DNA of 64,000 nucleotides from Streptomyces sp. NBC_01551 (GCF_026339935.1 NZ_JAPEPX010000001.1:3708501-3772500); one strand, 5' to 3'; positions 16,864-25,213 are shown, counted from the stretch's first letter. A program made the numbers and translations. Notes: generated from the sequence alone by a model not told the origin.

Positions 16864-17277
16864 GTGACCGAGCGCAAACCCCCCGGCGTCAGCGTCGAGT
16901 CCTGGGTGGACCGGCAGATTCGGGAGGCCGCCGAGCGCGGGGAGTTCGAGAGCCTGCCGGGCTGGGGCAAGCCGCTGGCCTCGCTCGATGCCCCGTACGA
17001 CGAGATGTGGTGGGTCAAGGAGAAACTGCACCGCGAGGGGTTCGCGGTCCTGCCGCCCGCGCTGGCGCTCCGCAAGGAGGCCGAGGACGCGCTGGAGGCG
17101 GCCCGCGGGGCCCGCACCGAGCGCGCCGCGCGGGACATCCTCGCCGCGGTCAACGAGAAGATCCGCGCGGCCCTGCGCATGCCCCCGCCCGGGCCCCCGC
17201 TGGGCCTCACCGAGTACGACGTCGAGGCCGAGCTGGCGGCCTGGCGCGAGAGCCGCGAGGGCCGCGAGGGCGCGTAG
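16864..17277 (+). CDS. DUF1992 (DnaJC28-like conserved domain) protein
   Basis: 137 aa. VDRQIREAAERGEFESLPGWGKPL and the following DEMWWVKEKLHREGF are the DUF1992 signature, found alone in bacteria and attached to a J-domain in eukaryotic DNAJC28. It is predicted cytosolic and helical, and the function is unknown. The GTG start has GAGGAGG about 9 nt upstream. It converges on the response regulator gene with a 53-bp gap. Confidence 0.9.
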   Translation: MTERKPPGVSVESWVDRQIREAAERGEFESLPGWGKPLASLDAPYDEMWWVKEKLHREGFAVLPPALALRKEAEDALEAARGARTERAARDILAAVNEKIRAALRMPPPGPPLGLTEYDVEAELAAWRESREGREGA

Positions 17278-17330
17278 CCGCGCGTGCCGCTCCGTACGGG
17301 GCCCGCGCGGGTCCCGCGCTCCGCCAGGGG

Positions 17331-18005
17331 TCAGCCCGCGCCGCCGCCTGCGCGGACCAGGCCGGTTTCGTAGGCGAGGACCACCACCTGGACGCGGTCG
17401 CGCAGGCCCAGCTTGGTGAGGATGCGGCCCACGTGCGTCTTGACCGTGGCTTCCGACAGGACCAGGCGGGCCGCGATCTCGCCGTTCGAGAGGCCCTGGG
17501 CGACCAGCAGCATGACCTCGCGCTCGCGCTCCGTCAGCCGCTCGATCTGCTTGTTCTGCGGCTCCTGCGTCGTCGTCGGCAGCATCGGCGCGAAGCGGTC
17601 CAGCAGGCGCCGCGTCGTCGACGGGGCGACCACCGCGTCGCCGCTGTGCACCGAGCGGATCGCGGCCAGCAGCTCCGCCGGCGGCACGTCCTTCAGCATG
17701 AACCCGCTCGCGCCCGCCTTCAGGCCCGAGAACGCGTACTCGTCCAGGTCGAAGGTGGTCAGGATGATCACCTTGGGGTGCTCGTCCGGCTCACAGATGC
17801 GCCGGGTCGCCTCGACGCCGTCCAGCTTCGGCATGCGGACGTCCATCAGCACCACGTCCACCTTGGTGGCCCGCAGCACCTCCAGCGCCTCCAGGCCGTC
17901 GCCGGCCTCGGCGACGACCTCCATGTCCGGCTGGGCGGCGAGCACCATCCGGAAGCCGGTGCGCAGGAGTACCTGGTCGTCGACCAGCATCACTCGGATG
18001 GACAT
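17331..18005 (-). CDS. NarL/LuxR-family response regulator
   Basis: 224 aa. The receiver domain (about residues 4-118) has acidic Asp9/Asp10, the phosphoacceptor Asp55 in VVLMDVRMPKLDGVE, and the conserved Lys in GFMLKDVP. The C-terminal LuxR HTH (about 155-215) reads LTEREREVMLLVAQGLSNGEIAARLVLSEATVKTHVGRILTKLGLRDRVQ. The start has GAGGTAAC 3-4 nt upstream of ATG. It is paired with the histidine kinase gene just upstream, separated by 32 bp. The signal and targets are not readable. Confidence 0.95.
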   Translation of the reverse strand: MSIRVMLVDDQVLLRTGFRMVLAAQPDMEVVAEAGDGLEALEVLRATKVDVVLMDVRMPKLDGVEATRRICEPDEHPKVIILTTFDLDEYAFSGLKAGASGFMLKDVPPAELLAAIRSVHSGDAVVAPSTTRRLLDRFAPMLPTTTQEPQNKQIERLTEREREVMLLVAQGLSNGEIAARLVLSEATVKTHVGRILTKLGLRDRVQVVVLAYETGLVRAGGGAG

Positions 18006-18037
18006 CAGTTACCTCGTCCTCGTACTCGTACTCGTCA

Positions 18038-19240
18038 TCATCTTTTTTTGAGCGGGAGCAGCGCGCTGACCCGGAAGCCGCCACCCGGCCGCGGGCCCGC
18101 GTCCAGGGTGCCGCCGACCATGCCGATGCGCTCGCGCATGCCGATCAGGCCGTGCCCGGCGCCGTCGACGCCGCCGTCCTCGTACAGTTCGTGCGGCGAA
18201 CCGCGGCCGTCGTCCTCGACGAGCAGGCCGAGCCCGTCGTCGAAGTAGACCAGCCGGACGCTGGCCTTCGCCCCGGGCCCCCCGTGCTTGCGCGTGTTCG
18301 TCAGCGCCTCCTGCACGATCCGGTACGCCGTCAGCTCCACACCGCTCGGCAGCCGCCGCGGCGCGCCCTCGACCTCGAAGTCCACGTCGAGCCCGGCCGC
18401 CCGCACCTGCTCGACCAGGACCTCGATCTGCTCGACGTCCGGCTGCGGCACGTAGTCCTCGGACTCCTGCGGCTCGCCGGTGCGCAGCACCCCCAGCAGT
18501 CGCCGCATCTCGGCGAGCGCCTGGCGCCCGGTGCCGGAGATGGTCTGGAGGGCCTCCTTGGCCTGTTCGGGGGCCACGTCCATGACGTACGCGGCGCCGT
18601 CGGCCTGGACCACCATCACCGAGACGTTGTGCGCGACGACGTCGTGCAGCTCGCGGGCGATCCGGGCCCGCTCGGCGGCCACGGCCACCTTCGCCTGCGC
18701 CTCGCGCTCCTTCTCCAGGCGCTGGTTCCGCTCGACGAGCTGGGCGTAGTAGGCCCGGCGGGTGCGCAGTGAGTCGCCCGCCACCCAGGCGAGGGCGAAG
18801 GGGATCGCGGCGAAGACGACGAACCCCAGGTTGTCGGTGGCGCTGCCCTTGTCCACCGTGAAGCGCAGCGCGTAGAGGGGGGAGGCCGTCAGCCCCAGGG
18901 CGAGCGCCAGCCGGGACAGCCGACGCGAGACCTCGGCCGAGGCCGCCACCGTGAACAGGATGACCAGCATGGCGAGGTCGGCGCTGTGCGCGTTGGAGTG
19001 GGTCACCAGCTGGTAGACGCCGGTGCCGACGGCCAGCCAGAACATCTGTGGCGTCCACTTGCGGCGCAGGGCGACGACCACGCCCATCGCGGCCACGGAG
19101 GGCATGGCGATCAGGCGCGCGGCGGTGGTGCCGTAGCTGGAGTCGGCGACTTGCAGCATCGCGATCCCGGACAGGAGAACAGCCCAGAAGCTGTCGACGC
19201 CCGTCGGGTGTCTGCGGAGGAAGTCGTAAAGGCGCTGCAC
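18038..19240 (-). CDS. NarL-type sensor histidine kinase
   Basis: 400 aa. About five transmembrane segments occupy residues 15-150. A HisKA_3 dimerisation domain has the phospho-His in ARIARELHDVVAHNVSV, and an HATPase domain has ELTAYRIVQEALTNTRKHG and GHGLIGMRERIGMVGG. No extracytoplasmic sensor loop of any size is visible, so it probably senses within the membrane. I chose the GTG (VQRLYDF) because TACGCT lies 7 nt upstream on the minus strand, a leaderless arrangement. The last codons contain a run of seven A (AAA AAA AGA TGA); an indel there would change the C-terminus (see findings). Confidence 0.93.
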   Translation of the reverse strand: MQRLYDFLRRHPTGVDSFWAVLLSGIAMLQVADSSYGTTAARLIAMPSVAAMGVVVALRRKWTPQMFWLAVGTGVYQLVTHSNAHSADLAMLVILFTVAASAEVSRRLSRLALALGLTASPLYALRFTVDKGSATDNLGFVVFAAIPFALAWVAGDSLRTRRAYYAQLVERNQRLEKEREAQAKVAVAAERARIARELHDVVAHNVSVMVVQADGAAYVMDVAPEQAKEALQTISGTGRQALAEMRRLLGVLRTGEPQESEDYVPQPDVEQIEVLVEQVRAAGLDVDFEVEGAPRRLPSGVELTAYRIVQEALTNTRKHGGPGAKASVRLVYFDDGLGLLVEDDGRGSPHELYEDGGVDGAGHGLIGMRERIGMVGGTLDAGPRPGGGFRVSALLPLKKR

Positions 19241-19347
19241 GTAACCCAGCGTAGGCAACGGAGATAGGTGCTGGAGTCAACCACAGGGGCGAACCTCTCC
19301 CCGGGGGCGTACTCCGCAAGGTGGAGGCCGAGCTTAGCCTTTGGTGG

Positions 19348-20331
19348 GTGAGAATCCAGGGCGAATCCCGAGGTCCGGTCAGGTGGCGCGAGGCGATGGA
19401 AGCCGCGCTGTACGGCCCCGGCGGCTTCTACGTGCGCCCCGGCGGGCCCGGTCCCGCGGGCCACTTCCGCACCTCGGTGCACGCGTCGGCTCTGTACGCG
19501 GGGGCCGTCGCCCGGCTGCTGCGGTGGGTGGACGCGCAGCTCGGGCACCCGCAGGTGCTGGACCTGGTTGACGTGGGGGCCGGGCGGGGCGAGCTGCTGA
19601 CGGGGGTGCTGGCCGCGCTGGAGCCGCAGACGGCGGCCCGGGTGCGGCCGTACGCGGTGGAGCGCGCGGCGGCGCCGCAGGGGCTGGATCCGCGGATCCG
19701 ATGGGTCGCGGCGCCGCCCGAACGGACGACGGGCCTGCTGTTCGCGAACGAGTGGCTCGACAACGTACCGCTGGACATCGTCGAGGACGGCCATTACGTC
19801 CTGGTCGCACCCGACGGTACGGAGAGCAGGGGCGGCGCCGTCGAGGGCGAGGACCTGGCCTGGCTGGAGCGGTGGTGGCCGGGCCCGGGCCGCGCGGAGC
19901 TCGGCCGCCCGCGTGACGAGGCGTGGGCCGCGGCCGTGGCGGGCCTGGAGCGGGGGCTGGCCGTGGCCGTGGACTACGCCCACACCCGGCGGACCCGGCC
20001 GCCGTTCGGGACGCTCACCGGGTTCCGGGCGGGGCGGGAGGTTCCGCCGGTGCCGGACGGGAGCTGCGACGTCACCGCGCACGTCGCGCTGGACGCGTGC
20101 GCGGGGGCGGTGCCGGGGCCGGGCGCGGTGCTGCTGACGCAGCGCGAGGCCCTGACCGCCCTCGGGGTCTCGGGGGCCCGGCCCCCGCTGGCGCTGGCCT
20201 CCACCGATCCGGCGGCGTACGTCCGGGCCCTCGCCTCGGCCGGAGAGGCGGCGGAGCTCACCGCGCGGGGCGGCCTCGGCGACTTCGGCTGGCTGATCCA
20301 GCCGGTCGGCGTGGCCCCCTGGCGGGCGTGA
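19348..20331 (+). CDS. SAM-dependent methyltransferase of the MidA/NDUFAF7 family (DUF185, Methyltransf_28)
   Basis: 327 aa. Characteristic features in order: [16 protein letters not shown] near the N-terminus, [31 protein letters not shown] (SAM motif I), [14 protein letters not shown], and [25 protein letters not shown]. These match the MidA/NDUFAF7 group, whose mitochondrial member symmetrically dimethylates an Arg of the complex I 49-kDa subunit. A NuoD homologue is encoded 4.4 kb away, which supports but does not prove the same role here. TAGCCT lies 7 nt before this GTG, suggesting a leaderless message; an in-frame GTG 27 nt upstream is the alternative start. The stop lies in the first unit of a 16-bp repeat array. 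Confidence 0.82.
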   Translation: MRIQGESRGPVRWREAMEAALYGPGGFYVRPGGPGPAGHFRTSVHASALYAGAVARLLRWVDAQLGHPQVLDLVDVGAGRGELLTGVLAALEPQTAARVRPYAVERAAAPQGLDPRIRWVAAPPERTTGLLFANEWLDNVPLDIVEDGHYVLVAPDGTESRGGAVEGEDLAWLERWWPGPGRAELGRPRDEAWAAAVAGLERGLAVAVDYAHTRRTRPPFGTLTGFRAGREVPPVPDGSCDVTAHVALDACAGAVPGPGAVLLTQREALTALGVSGARPPLALASTDPAAYVRALASAGEAAELTARGGLGDFGWLIQPVGVAPWRA

Positions 20332-20521
20332 CCTCGGGCGGGTCTGACCTCGGGCGGGCGTGACCTCGGGCGGGTCTGACCTCGGGCGGGCGTGACCTCG
20401 GGCGGGTCTGACCTCGGGCGGGCGTGACCTCGGGCGGGTTTGACCTCGGGCGGGTCTGACCTCGGGCGGGCCTGCCCCCGGGCGGGCCTGCCCCCCGCCG
20501 GGCCTGCCCCCGGGCCGGTCT
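20330..20521. repeat. 16-bp tandem repeat array, twelve units
   Basis: Nine near-identical units of GACCTCGGGCGGGNNT, in which the variable end alternates TCT/CGT for the first six, followed by three degenerate units starting GCCCCC. The array begins inside the stop codon of the methyltransferase gene and fills the first half of the 356-bp space before the aminopeptidase gene. Because 16 is not a multiple of three, the array cannot encode a repeated peptide in one frame. Confidence 0.92.
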
Positions 20522-20603
20522 GAGGCCGGGAGCGCTGCGCGGGGTCGGCCCCGCCCCTTTCCGGAACCGGGAGCTCCGTCCCCGGACCCCCGGTCCTCAA
20601 AAA

Positions 20604-20655
20604 CGCCGGACGGGCCGGGAGTGCCGCCGCGCGGCACCGTCCAGCCCGTCCGGCG
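20604..20655. terminator. Nested hairpin between methyltransferase and aminopeptidase genes
   Basis: Perfect 12-bp outer arms (CGCCGGACGGGC at 20604-20615, GCCCGTCCGGCG at 20644-20655) enclose an inner hairpin TGCCGC-CGC-GCGGCA. A-run CAAAAA precedes the left arm, giving a T-run on the minus strand, so it should work as terminator for the aminopeptidase gene, which ends 33 bp away. The left flank is related to the dispersed 48-bp element found twice elsewhere. Confidence 0.7.
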
Positions 20656-20687
20656 CTTGAAGAGGCCCCGCGCGGCGGCGACCCGGC

Positions 20688-22241
20688 TTACTCCGTCACG
20701 TCGTGGTCGTGGCCCTCGCGCAGGCCGCCGCCGTTGTTCGCGGAGCCGTCGGTCGGCGCCGACGCGACCGGCCGGCTCAGCGGGGCCAGGTCGTACGCGT
20801 AGTGGCCCACCGCGTTCGCGATGACGTCGACGTTGATGTCGAGCGCCTTCTGGTTGATGTTGGTGATGTCGTCACCCTCGCCGTGGTAGTTCACGTCGTA
20901 GGCGACACCCGCCTGACCGCCGAACTTCACCGCCTGCGCCGCCGTCTTGATCCCCTCGGCGCCCGTGTCCGTACCACCGGACGGGATGCCCGCCTCGATG
21001 AACGGGCCGTAGTCCGAGCGGCCCGTGAAGTCCGAGCCCTCGTGCGGGATCTTCTGCGTGTCGAGGAAGTCGGTGATGCCCTTCTCCAGCTGGGCCGAGC
21101 CCTCCGGGCCGGGGCCCGCGCCGACGTGGTCGGAGTCGTCGCCGTCGTAGACGAAGTACGCGGCGTTCGGCGAGGCGATCATGTCGAAGTTCAGGTAGAG
21201 CTTGATCTGCTTCTTCTGCGCGTCCGTCAGCCCGCCGACGTACGCCTCGGAGCCGAGCAGGCCGAACTCCTCCGCCGACCACCAGGCGAACTTGACCTTG
21301 TTCTTGACCTTCTTCTGCTCGCTCGCGAGGCGCTGCGCGACCTGGAGGATGCCGGCCGAGCCGGAGCCGTTGTCGTTGATGCCCGGGCCCGCCGCGACCG
21401 AGTCGAGGTGCGCGCCGAGGAACACGGTGTTGTTCTCGTCGCCGCCCTTCGTCTCGGCGATCACGTTGAACGTCTTGCGGTTCTCGCGGAACTCGCGGAT
21501 GTCCAGGGTGACCTCGACCGGGCCGGCCGCGGCCTCGGCGGCGAGCTTCTCGCCGTCGGCCTGGGAGACGCCGCCGGTCGGGACCTTGCCCGCGTTCGGG
21601 TCGCCCAGGGTGCCGTTGAGGGAGCCCTCGGTGTTGTTGTAGATGACGGCGCCGACCGCGCCGGCCGCCGCCGCGTTCTGCTGCTTCACCGCGAAGGTGC
21701 AGCCGCCGCGCTTGACCAGCGCGATCTTGCCGGTGAAGGCGCCGGCCGCGAAGTCGCCGGGCTCGCAGCCGTTCGTGCCGTCGGCGTCGACCGGGGCGAC
21801 GGCGACCTGCGCCGTCACGCCGTCCTCCGGGCCGCTGGCCGTGTACGTCATCAGCTTGACCGGGACGTCCCGGCCGGCCGAGCCGTTCACCGTCAGCTTC
21901 TCGGCGACCGTCTCCACGTAGACGAAGTCGAACTCGTTGCGCGTGACGTTGTAGCCGGCCGCCTTCATCACGGCCTCGACGTACTGCGCGGACTGCACGT
22001 GGCCCTTCGAACCGGCCACGCGGGTGCCGTTGTTGTACTCCGCGATGGACTGGAAGACCTTCAGGTGGTTGTTGGCGCCCTTGCCGGTCGCCTCCTTGAC
22101 CAGCTTCCTGGCGAGGGCGTCGCCCTTGGCTGCGTCACTTTGAGGACTGGTGGCACCGGCGGGCCCGGCGAGCAGCAGCGGGGACGCGAGGGCCACGGCC
22201 GCCAGGGCGGCAGTCGCTGCGGCTATACGGCGAGAGGGCAT
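20688..22241 (-). CDS. Secreted M28 zinc aminopeptidase with PA domain (SGAP / leupeptin-inactivating type)
   Basis: 517 aa. A clear signal peptide (RRIAAATAALAAVALASPLLL, cleavage near AGPAGA) precedes the M28 catalytic domain, which is interrupted by a protease-associated domain (about residues 115-225, with GCEPGDFAAGAFTGKIALVKRGGCTF). Zinc ligands are visible: GAHLDSVAAGPGINDNGSG (His, Asp), SAEEFGLLGS (Glu pair), NFDMIASP (Asp) and VNYHGEGDD (His). It removes N-terminal residues from extracellular peptides. The C-terminal GHDHDVTE lacks the P-domain some relatives have. The ATG has AAAGGACC upstream. Repeated CATGC motifs and a 14-bp palindrome lie in the upstream region. Confidence 0.95.
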   Translation of the reverse strand: MPSRRIAAATAALAAVALASPLLLAGPAGATSPQSDAAKGDALARKLVKEATGKGANNHLKVFQSIAEYNNGTRVAGSKGHVQSAQYVEAVMKAAGYNVTRNEFDFVYVETVAEKLTVNGSAGRDVPVKLMTYTASGPEDGVTAQVAVAPVDADGTNGCEPGDFAAGAFTGKIALVKRGGCTFAVKQQNAAAAGAVGAVIYNNTEGSLNGTLGDPNAGKVPTGGVSQADGEKLAAEAAAGPVEVTLDIREFRENRKTFNVIAETKGGDENNTVFLGAHLDSVAAGPGINDNGSGSAGILQVAQRLASEQKKVKNKVKFAWWSAEEFGLLGSEAYVGGLTDAQKKQIKLYLNFDMIASPNAAYFVYDGDDSDHVGAGPGPEGSAQLEKGITDFLDTQKIPHEGSDFTGRSDYGPFIEAGIPSGGTDTGAEGIKTAAQAVKFGGQAGVAYDVNYHGEGDDITNINQKALDINVDVIANAVGHYAYDLAPLSRPVASAPTDGSANNGGGLREGHDHDVTE

Positions 22242-22263
22242 GAAGGTCCTTTCACGGCAGATG

Positions 22264-22284
22264 CATGCATACATGCGGACATGC
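22264..22284 (-). promoter_or_regulatory. Triple CATGC direct repeat upstream of the aminopeptidase gene
   Basis: CATGC occurs at 22264, 22272 and 22280, exactly 8 bp apart, 23-43 bp ahead of the start codon. The first copy overlaps the palindrome ATGCATGCAT. It lies in the probable 5' leader or promoter; whether a protein binds it is unknown. Confidence 0.4.
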
Positions 22285-22343
22285 GAAAGAAACGTGCGCA
22301 CTGCGTGGGGGAGTGGTGGAGGCACGTTAAACAGCAACTCGCC

Positions 22344-22357
22344 ACTCTGGCCAGAGT
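22344..22357. promoter_or_regulatory. 14-bp palindrome ACTCTGGCCAGAGT upstream of the aminopeptidase gene
   Basis: A perfect dyad located about 105 bp upstream of the aminopeptidase start and 70 bp after the ArsR-like gene's stop. Position and symmetry suit an operator, but no known consensus is matched. Confidence 0.4.
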
Positions 22358-22427
22358 TTTCACTGTTTCCGGTTCGTGAATACCGGATATCGGTGAATTC
22401 GGCCGTTTGAATCAGGCCATGCCCCGG

Positions 22428-23552
22428 CTAGCGGAGGATGCCCTCTATGAAGTCGGAGCCGACCCGGGCGACCAGGGTCAGATCCAACTGATGCTGGACA
22501 TAACGACCTTGGCGCCAGGTGTGCAGCAGTCCGGCCTTCTTCAGGACGGCCAGGTGCCGCGACACCTCCGGCGCGGATATCCCGTGCACGGTGGCGAGCT
22601 CGCTGGTCGTGTACGGGGCGCGGGCCAGGCTCCGGCACAGCATCATCCGCATCGGATGGGCCAGTGCCTCCATCCGCCGGACCAGGGTGTCGACGGAGGC
22701 GGGCTCGGCGCCGAGTTCCGGGGAGTTCAGCGGATAGTGGACCACCGGCCGCCAGCCGGGGGCGTGCAGCACGAGCAGGTGCGGCCAGCCGAAATGGGTC
22801 GGTACGAAGACCAGCCCGGCCCCGATCCGGGGATCGGTCGCGACCGCGGACCCGTTGACCATCTTGTCGACGGTGATCAGGGTCCGGGCCTCGTCCACGC
22901 TCAGCGCGGAGGAGACCTCCTTGAGGGCGGCGGGCAGCCCCTTACGGCGCAGCACCTCGGCCTTGTGACGGGCGTCGGCGGCCTGCTGGGGCCCGATGCG
23001 CTTCCAGGTCTCGGCGAAGAAGGCCTCGTCGCAGTCCTCCAGGAGCCGGCGCATCCAGACGCGGACGGCGGCGGTGTCGTCCAGCAGCCGCAGCGAGAAC
23101 GCGAGCTGGCGGGGGCCGCGGGCGGCGGCGGTGTCCAGCGCCTTGGCGCGGGCCTCGGGGTGCTTGAGGGGGGAGGGGCCGCCGCCCTCGTTGTAGAGCG
23201 CGAGCCAGCAGTGCTCCAGGGCGGCCATCACGAACCGCTCGTCATCCATCCGGTCGAGTACGTCGAGCTCCTCGGCCAGGGTCCGGGCGGGCAGCCCGGA
23301 TCCGCCGGGGACGCCGGCGAAGGCCATGAAGATGTCGGAGAAGGAGCTCCGCCACATGAAGTCGCCCTCCATCAGCCGGTCCGCGAGGCCGGGGTCGAGC
23401 GCGGCGGCGGTGGCGGAGGTCCAGGAGGCGAGGCCGGGGTGGTGGGCGGGCTGCGAGAGCGCGTGCAGCGCCATGCAGAGCTCCGAGAGCGGGGAGGGCG
23501 CGAAGCGGATCCGCTCGACGGGGAGCCCGGCGATGTCGATGGTGACGCTCAT
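22428..23552 (-). CDS. DUF5937 / ArsR-type winged-helix regulator
   Basis: 374 aa. The first about 260 residues match the DUF5937 region of actinobacterial regulators, beginning IDIAGLPVERIRFAPSPLSELCMALHAL. The C-terminal about 90 residues are an ArsR-like wHTH: RRMEALAHPMRMMLCRSLARAPYTTSELATVHGISAPEVSRHLAVLKKAGLLHTWRQGRYVQHQLD. No metal-binding CxC motif is present. The N-terminal domain presumably senses a ligand. The ATG is preceded at 6 nt by CAGAAT with no Shine-Dalgarno, so the message looks leaderless. Targets are unknown; the aminopeptidase gene downstream on the same strand is a candidate. Confidence 0.85.
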   Translation of the reverse strand: MSVTIDIAGLPVERIRFAPSPLSELCMALHALSQPAHHPGLASWTSATAAALDPGLADRLMEGDFMWRSSFSDIFMAFAGVPGGSGLPARTLAEELDVLDRMDDERFVMAALEHCWLALYNEGGGPSPLKHPEARAKALDTAAARGPRQLAFSLRLLDDTAAVRVWMRRLLEDCDEAFFAETWKRIGPQQAADARHKAEVLRRKGLPAALKEVSSALSVDEARTLITVDKMVNGSAVATDPRIGAGLVFVPTHFGWPHLLVLHAPGWRPVVHYPLNSPELGAEPASVDTLVRRMEALAHPMRMMLCRSLARAPYTTSELATVHGISAPEVSRHLAVLKKAGLLHTWRQGRYVQHQLDLTLVARVGSDFIEGILR

Positions 23553-23658
23553 CGCCCCATTCTGCCGTCGCGCCGGCCGCGCGTCCCTCCCCGACCCCCT
23601 CGGTTCCGCCGCCCGTGTCTCACCCGGTTCCCCCTGGCGGCGGCGCCGCAGCCGGGTT

Positions 23659-23706
23659 CCCTGGGGCTCCGCTCCAGACCCCGCGCCTCAAACGCCGGCG
23701 AGGCTG
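23659..23706. repeat. Dispersed 48-bp intergenic element, copy 1
   Basis: This segment matches the reverse complement of 54199-54246 at 45 of 48 positions. It includes CCTCAAACGCCGGCG, a motif I recall as frequent between Streptomyces genes. It lies in the 325-bp space between the regulator and a small gene. The rest of that space is GC-rich except an IR ATTGAC/GTCAAT near 23819-23838. Confidence 0.8.
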
Positions 23707-23877
23707 GGATCGCCCCGGCCCTGGGCAGGGCTGCGCCCTGGGGAGGCGCGGCTGCCGGCGCGGGCAGGGGGTGCCTCCGTAAGGGAAATATCGCTGGTCA
23801 GGCGAGGGAAAGCCGTTCGATTGACGGGGGTTGTCAATTGTCGGGGCCGGGCGTCGCGGCGGGGTGAGGGTGGGGGC

Positions 23878-24087
23878 ATGACCGCGATCGAGCAGTACCT
23901 CATCGACACCTACCGCGCCTCCCAGCACGCCTCCCCCATGCCCCCGCTCCCCGGCGAGAAGGACGTCGCGACCCTCCGCGCGGCCCGCGCGTACGTCCAG
24001 TTCCAGGCCGTCCTCGACGAGCGGCCCGCCCGCCACCCGTGGCTCGCCGCCTTCCGGCGGGCTCTGCGGCGCCCGCGCGCCTGCTGA
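23878..24087 (+). CDS. 69-aa hypothetical protein
   Basis: The peptide begins MTAIEQYLIDTYRASQHASPMPPLPGEKD and ends in basic RRALRRPRAC. It is predicted cytosolic and helical, with no recognised family. A G-rich stretch (GGTGAGGGTGGGGG) precedes the ATG, and an ATTGAC/GTCAAT inverted repeat lies about 40 bp further up. Its stop is 1 bp from the stop of the convergent aldolase gene. The codon pattern is like its neighbours, which supports a real gene, but a chance frame cannot be excluded. Confidence 0.55.
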   Translation: MTAIEQYLIDTYRASQHASPMPPLPGEKDVATLRAARAYVQFQAVLDERPARHPWLAAFRRALRRPRAC

Positions 24088-24088
24088 G

Positions 24089-25213
24089 CTACAGCCGGGC
24101 CAGGAAGTCGGCCGCCGCCCCCGCCACGTCCGCCGGCGTCCACGCGAGGCCCGGCGCCGTGACCTCCAGTTCCGTCATCGCCAGCCCGGGAGGGCCCTCC
24201 CGGTGCCAGCGGCGGAACAGGACCGTGCCCGTCTCCTGCGCCTGCCGCAGCCCCGCCTCCGTCAGGACGTCCGCCTCGTACGGGAGCCAGACCTGGAACT
24301 GGTGCGTGTGCGGAACCTCCGGGTTGATCCGGAACCACGGGACCCCGGCCGACGCGAACGCCGAGCGCAGCGCTTCGGCGACGACCCCCGCCTGCGCCAC
24401 GTACGACGGGAGCCTCGGCAGCTCCCGCTCCAGCCCGGCCAGCCCCGACAGCGCCTGCGGGAACTGCCGGAAGACCTGGCCCCCGTACCGGTGCCGCCAG
24501 ACCCTCGCCTCCGCGATCAGCGACGACGGCCCGGCCAGGCACGCCCCGCTGATGCCGCCCAGCGACTTGTACAGCGACACGTAGACCGAATCCGCCAGCC
24601 CCGCGATCTCCGGCAGGGACCGCCCGAACCGGACCGTGGACTCCCACAGCCGCGCCCCGTCGAAGTGGATCACCGCGTCCCGGTCCCGGCCGGCCGCGAC
24701 CAGCTCCTCCAGCTCCTCCCACGTCGGCAGCAGGAACCCCGCGTCCCGCAGCGGCAGCTCCAGCATCAGCGTCCCGAACGGCTCCGCCAGCTCCGCGACC
24801 TCCGCCGGCGTCGGCTGCCGCGGCTCACCCGTCACGTGCACCGTCCGCAGGCCGGATACCAGCGACACCGCGCCGCCCTCCCACCGCTCCGGGTGGCTCA
24901 TCGGGTGCAGCGCCACCACCGGGTTCCCCGTCCGGCCCGCCCAGCACCGCAGCGCGACCTGCTGCGCCATCGTCCCCGAAGGGAAGAACGCCGCGTCCTC
25001 CATCCCCAGCAGCTGCGCGACCCGCGCCTCCAGCCGGGTCACCACCCCGTCCCCGTAAAGATCGGCGGGCTCACCCGCGGCGTCGGCGCCGGCCGCCGCC
25101 AGCTCCGCCAGCAGCTCCCCGACGGTCGGCTCCAGCAGGCTCCGGGACAACACCCGATCGGCTCCCCGCCACGCCGCCACCAGCCGCTTCTTGTGCTCCA
25201 GGTCATCCGTCAC
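24089..25213 (-). CDS. Threonine aldolase-type PLP enzyme (beta-eliminating lyase family)
   Basis: 374 aa from the GTG giving VTDDLEHKK; an ATG 12 nt upstream is an alternative. This is a fold-type I PLP enzyme. FFPSGTMAQQVALRCW resembles the phosphate-binding loop, HFDGARLW gives the Asp that contacts the pyridine nitrogen, and SVYVSLYKSLGGISG carries the Schiff-base Lys. These are the features of low-specificity threonine aldolase, which splits threonine to glycine and acetaldehyde. Substrate preference is inferred. It is divergent from the DUF2520 gene with about 100 bp between, and the -10-like TAGCAT in that gap could serve the plus strand. Confidence 0.85.
   Translation of the reverse strand: MTDDLEHKKRLVAAWRGADRVLSRSLLEPTVGELLAELAAAGADAAGEPADLYGDGVVTRLEARVAQLLGMEDAAFFPSGTMAQQVALRCWAGRTGNPVVALHPMSHPERWEGGAVSLVSGLRTVHVTGEPRQPTPAEVAELAEPFGTLMLELPLRDAGFLLPTWEELEELVAAGRDRDAVIHFDGARLWESTVRFGRSLPEIAGLADSVYVSLYKSLGGISGACLAGPSSLIAEARVWRHRYGGQVFRQFPQALSGLAGLERELPRLPSYVAQAGVVAEALRSAFASAGVPWFRINPEVPHTHQFQVWLPYEADVLTEAGLRQAQETGTVLFRRWHREGPPGLAMTELEVTAPGLAWTPADVAGAAADFLARL

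Noticed and set aside
20330..20521. CRISPR array
   Set aside because: Units are contiguous with no spacers and no cas genes are nearby; it is a minisatellite. The same applies to 60515-60619.
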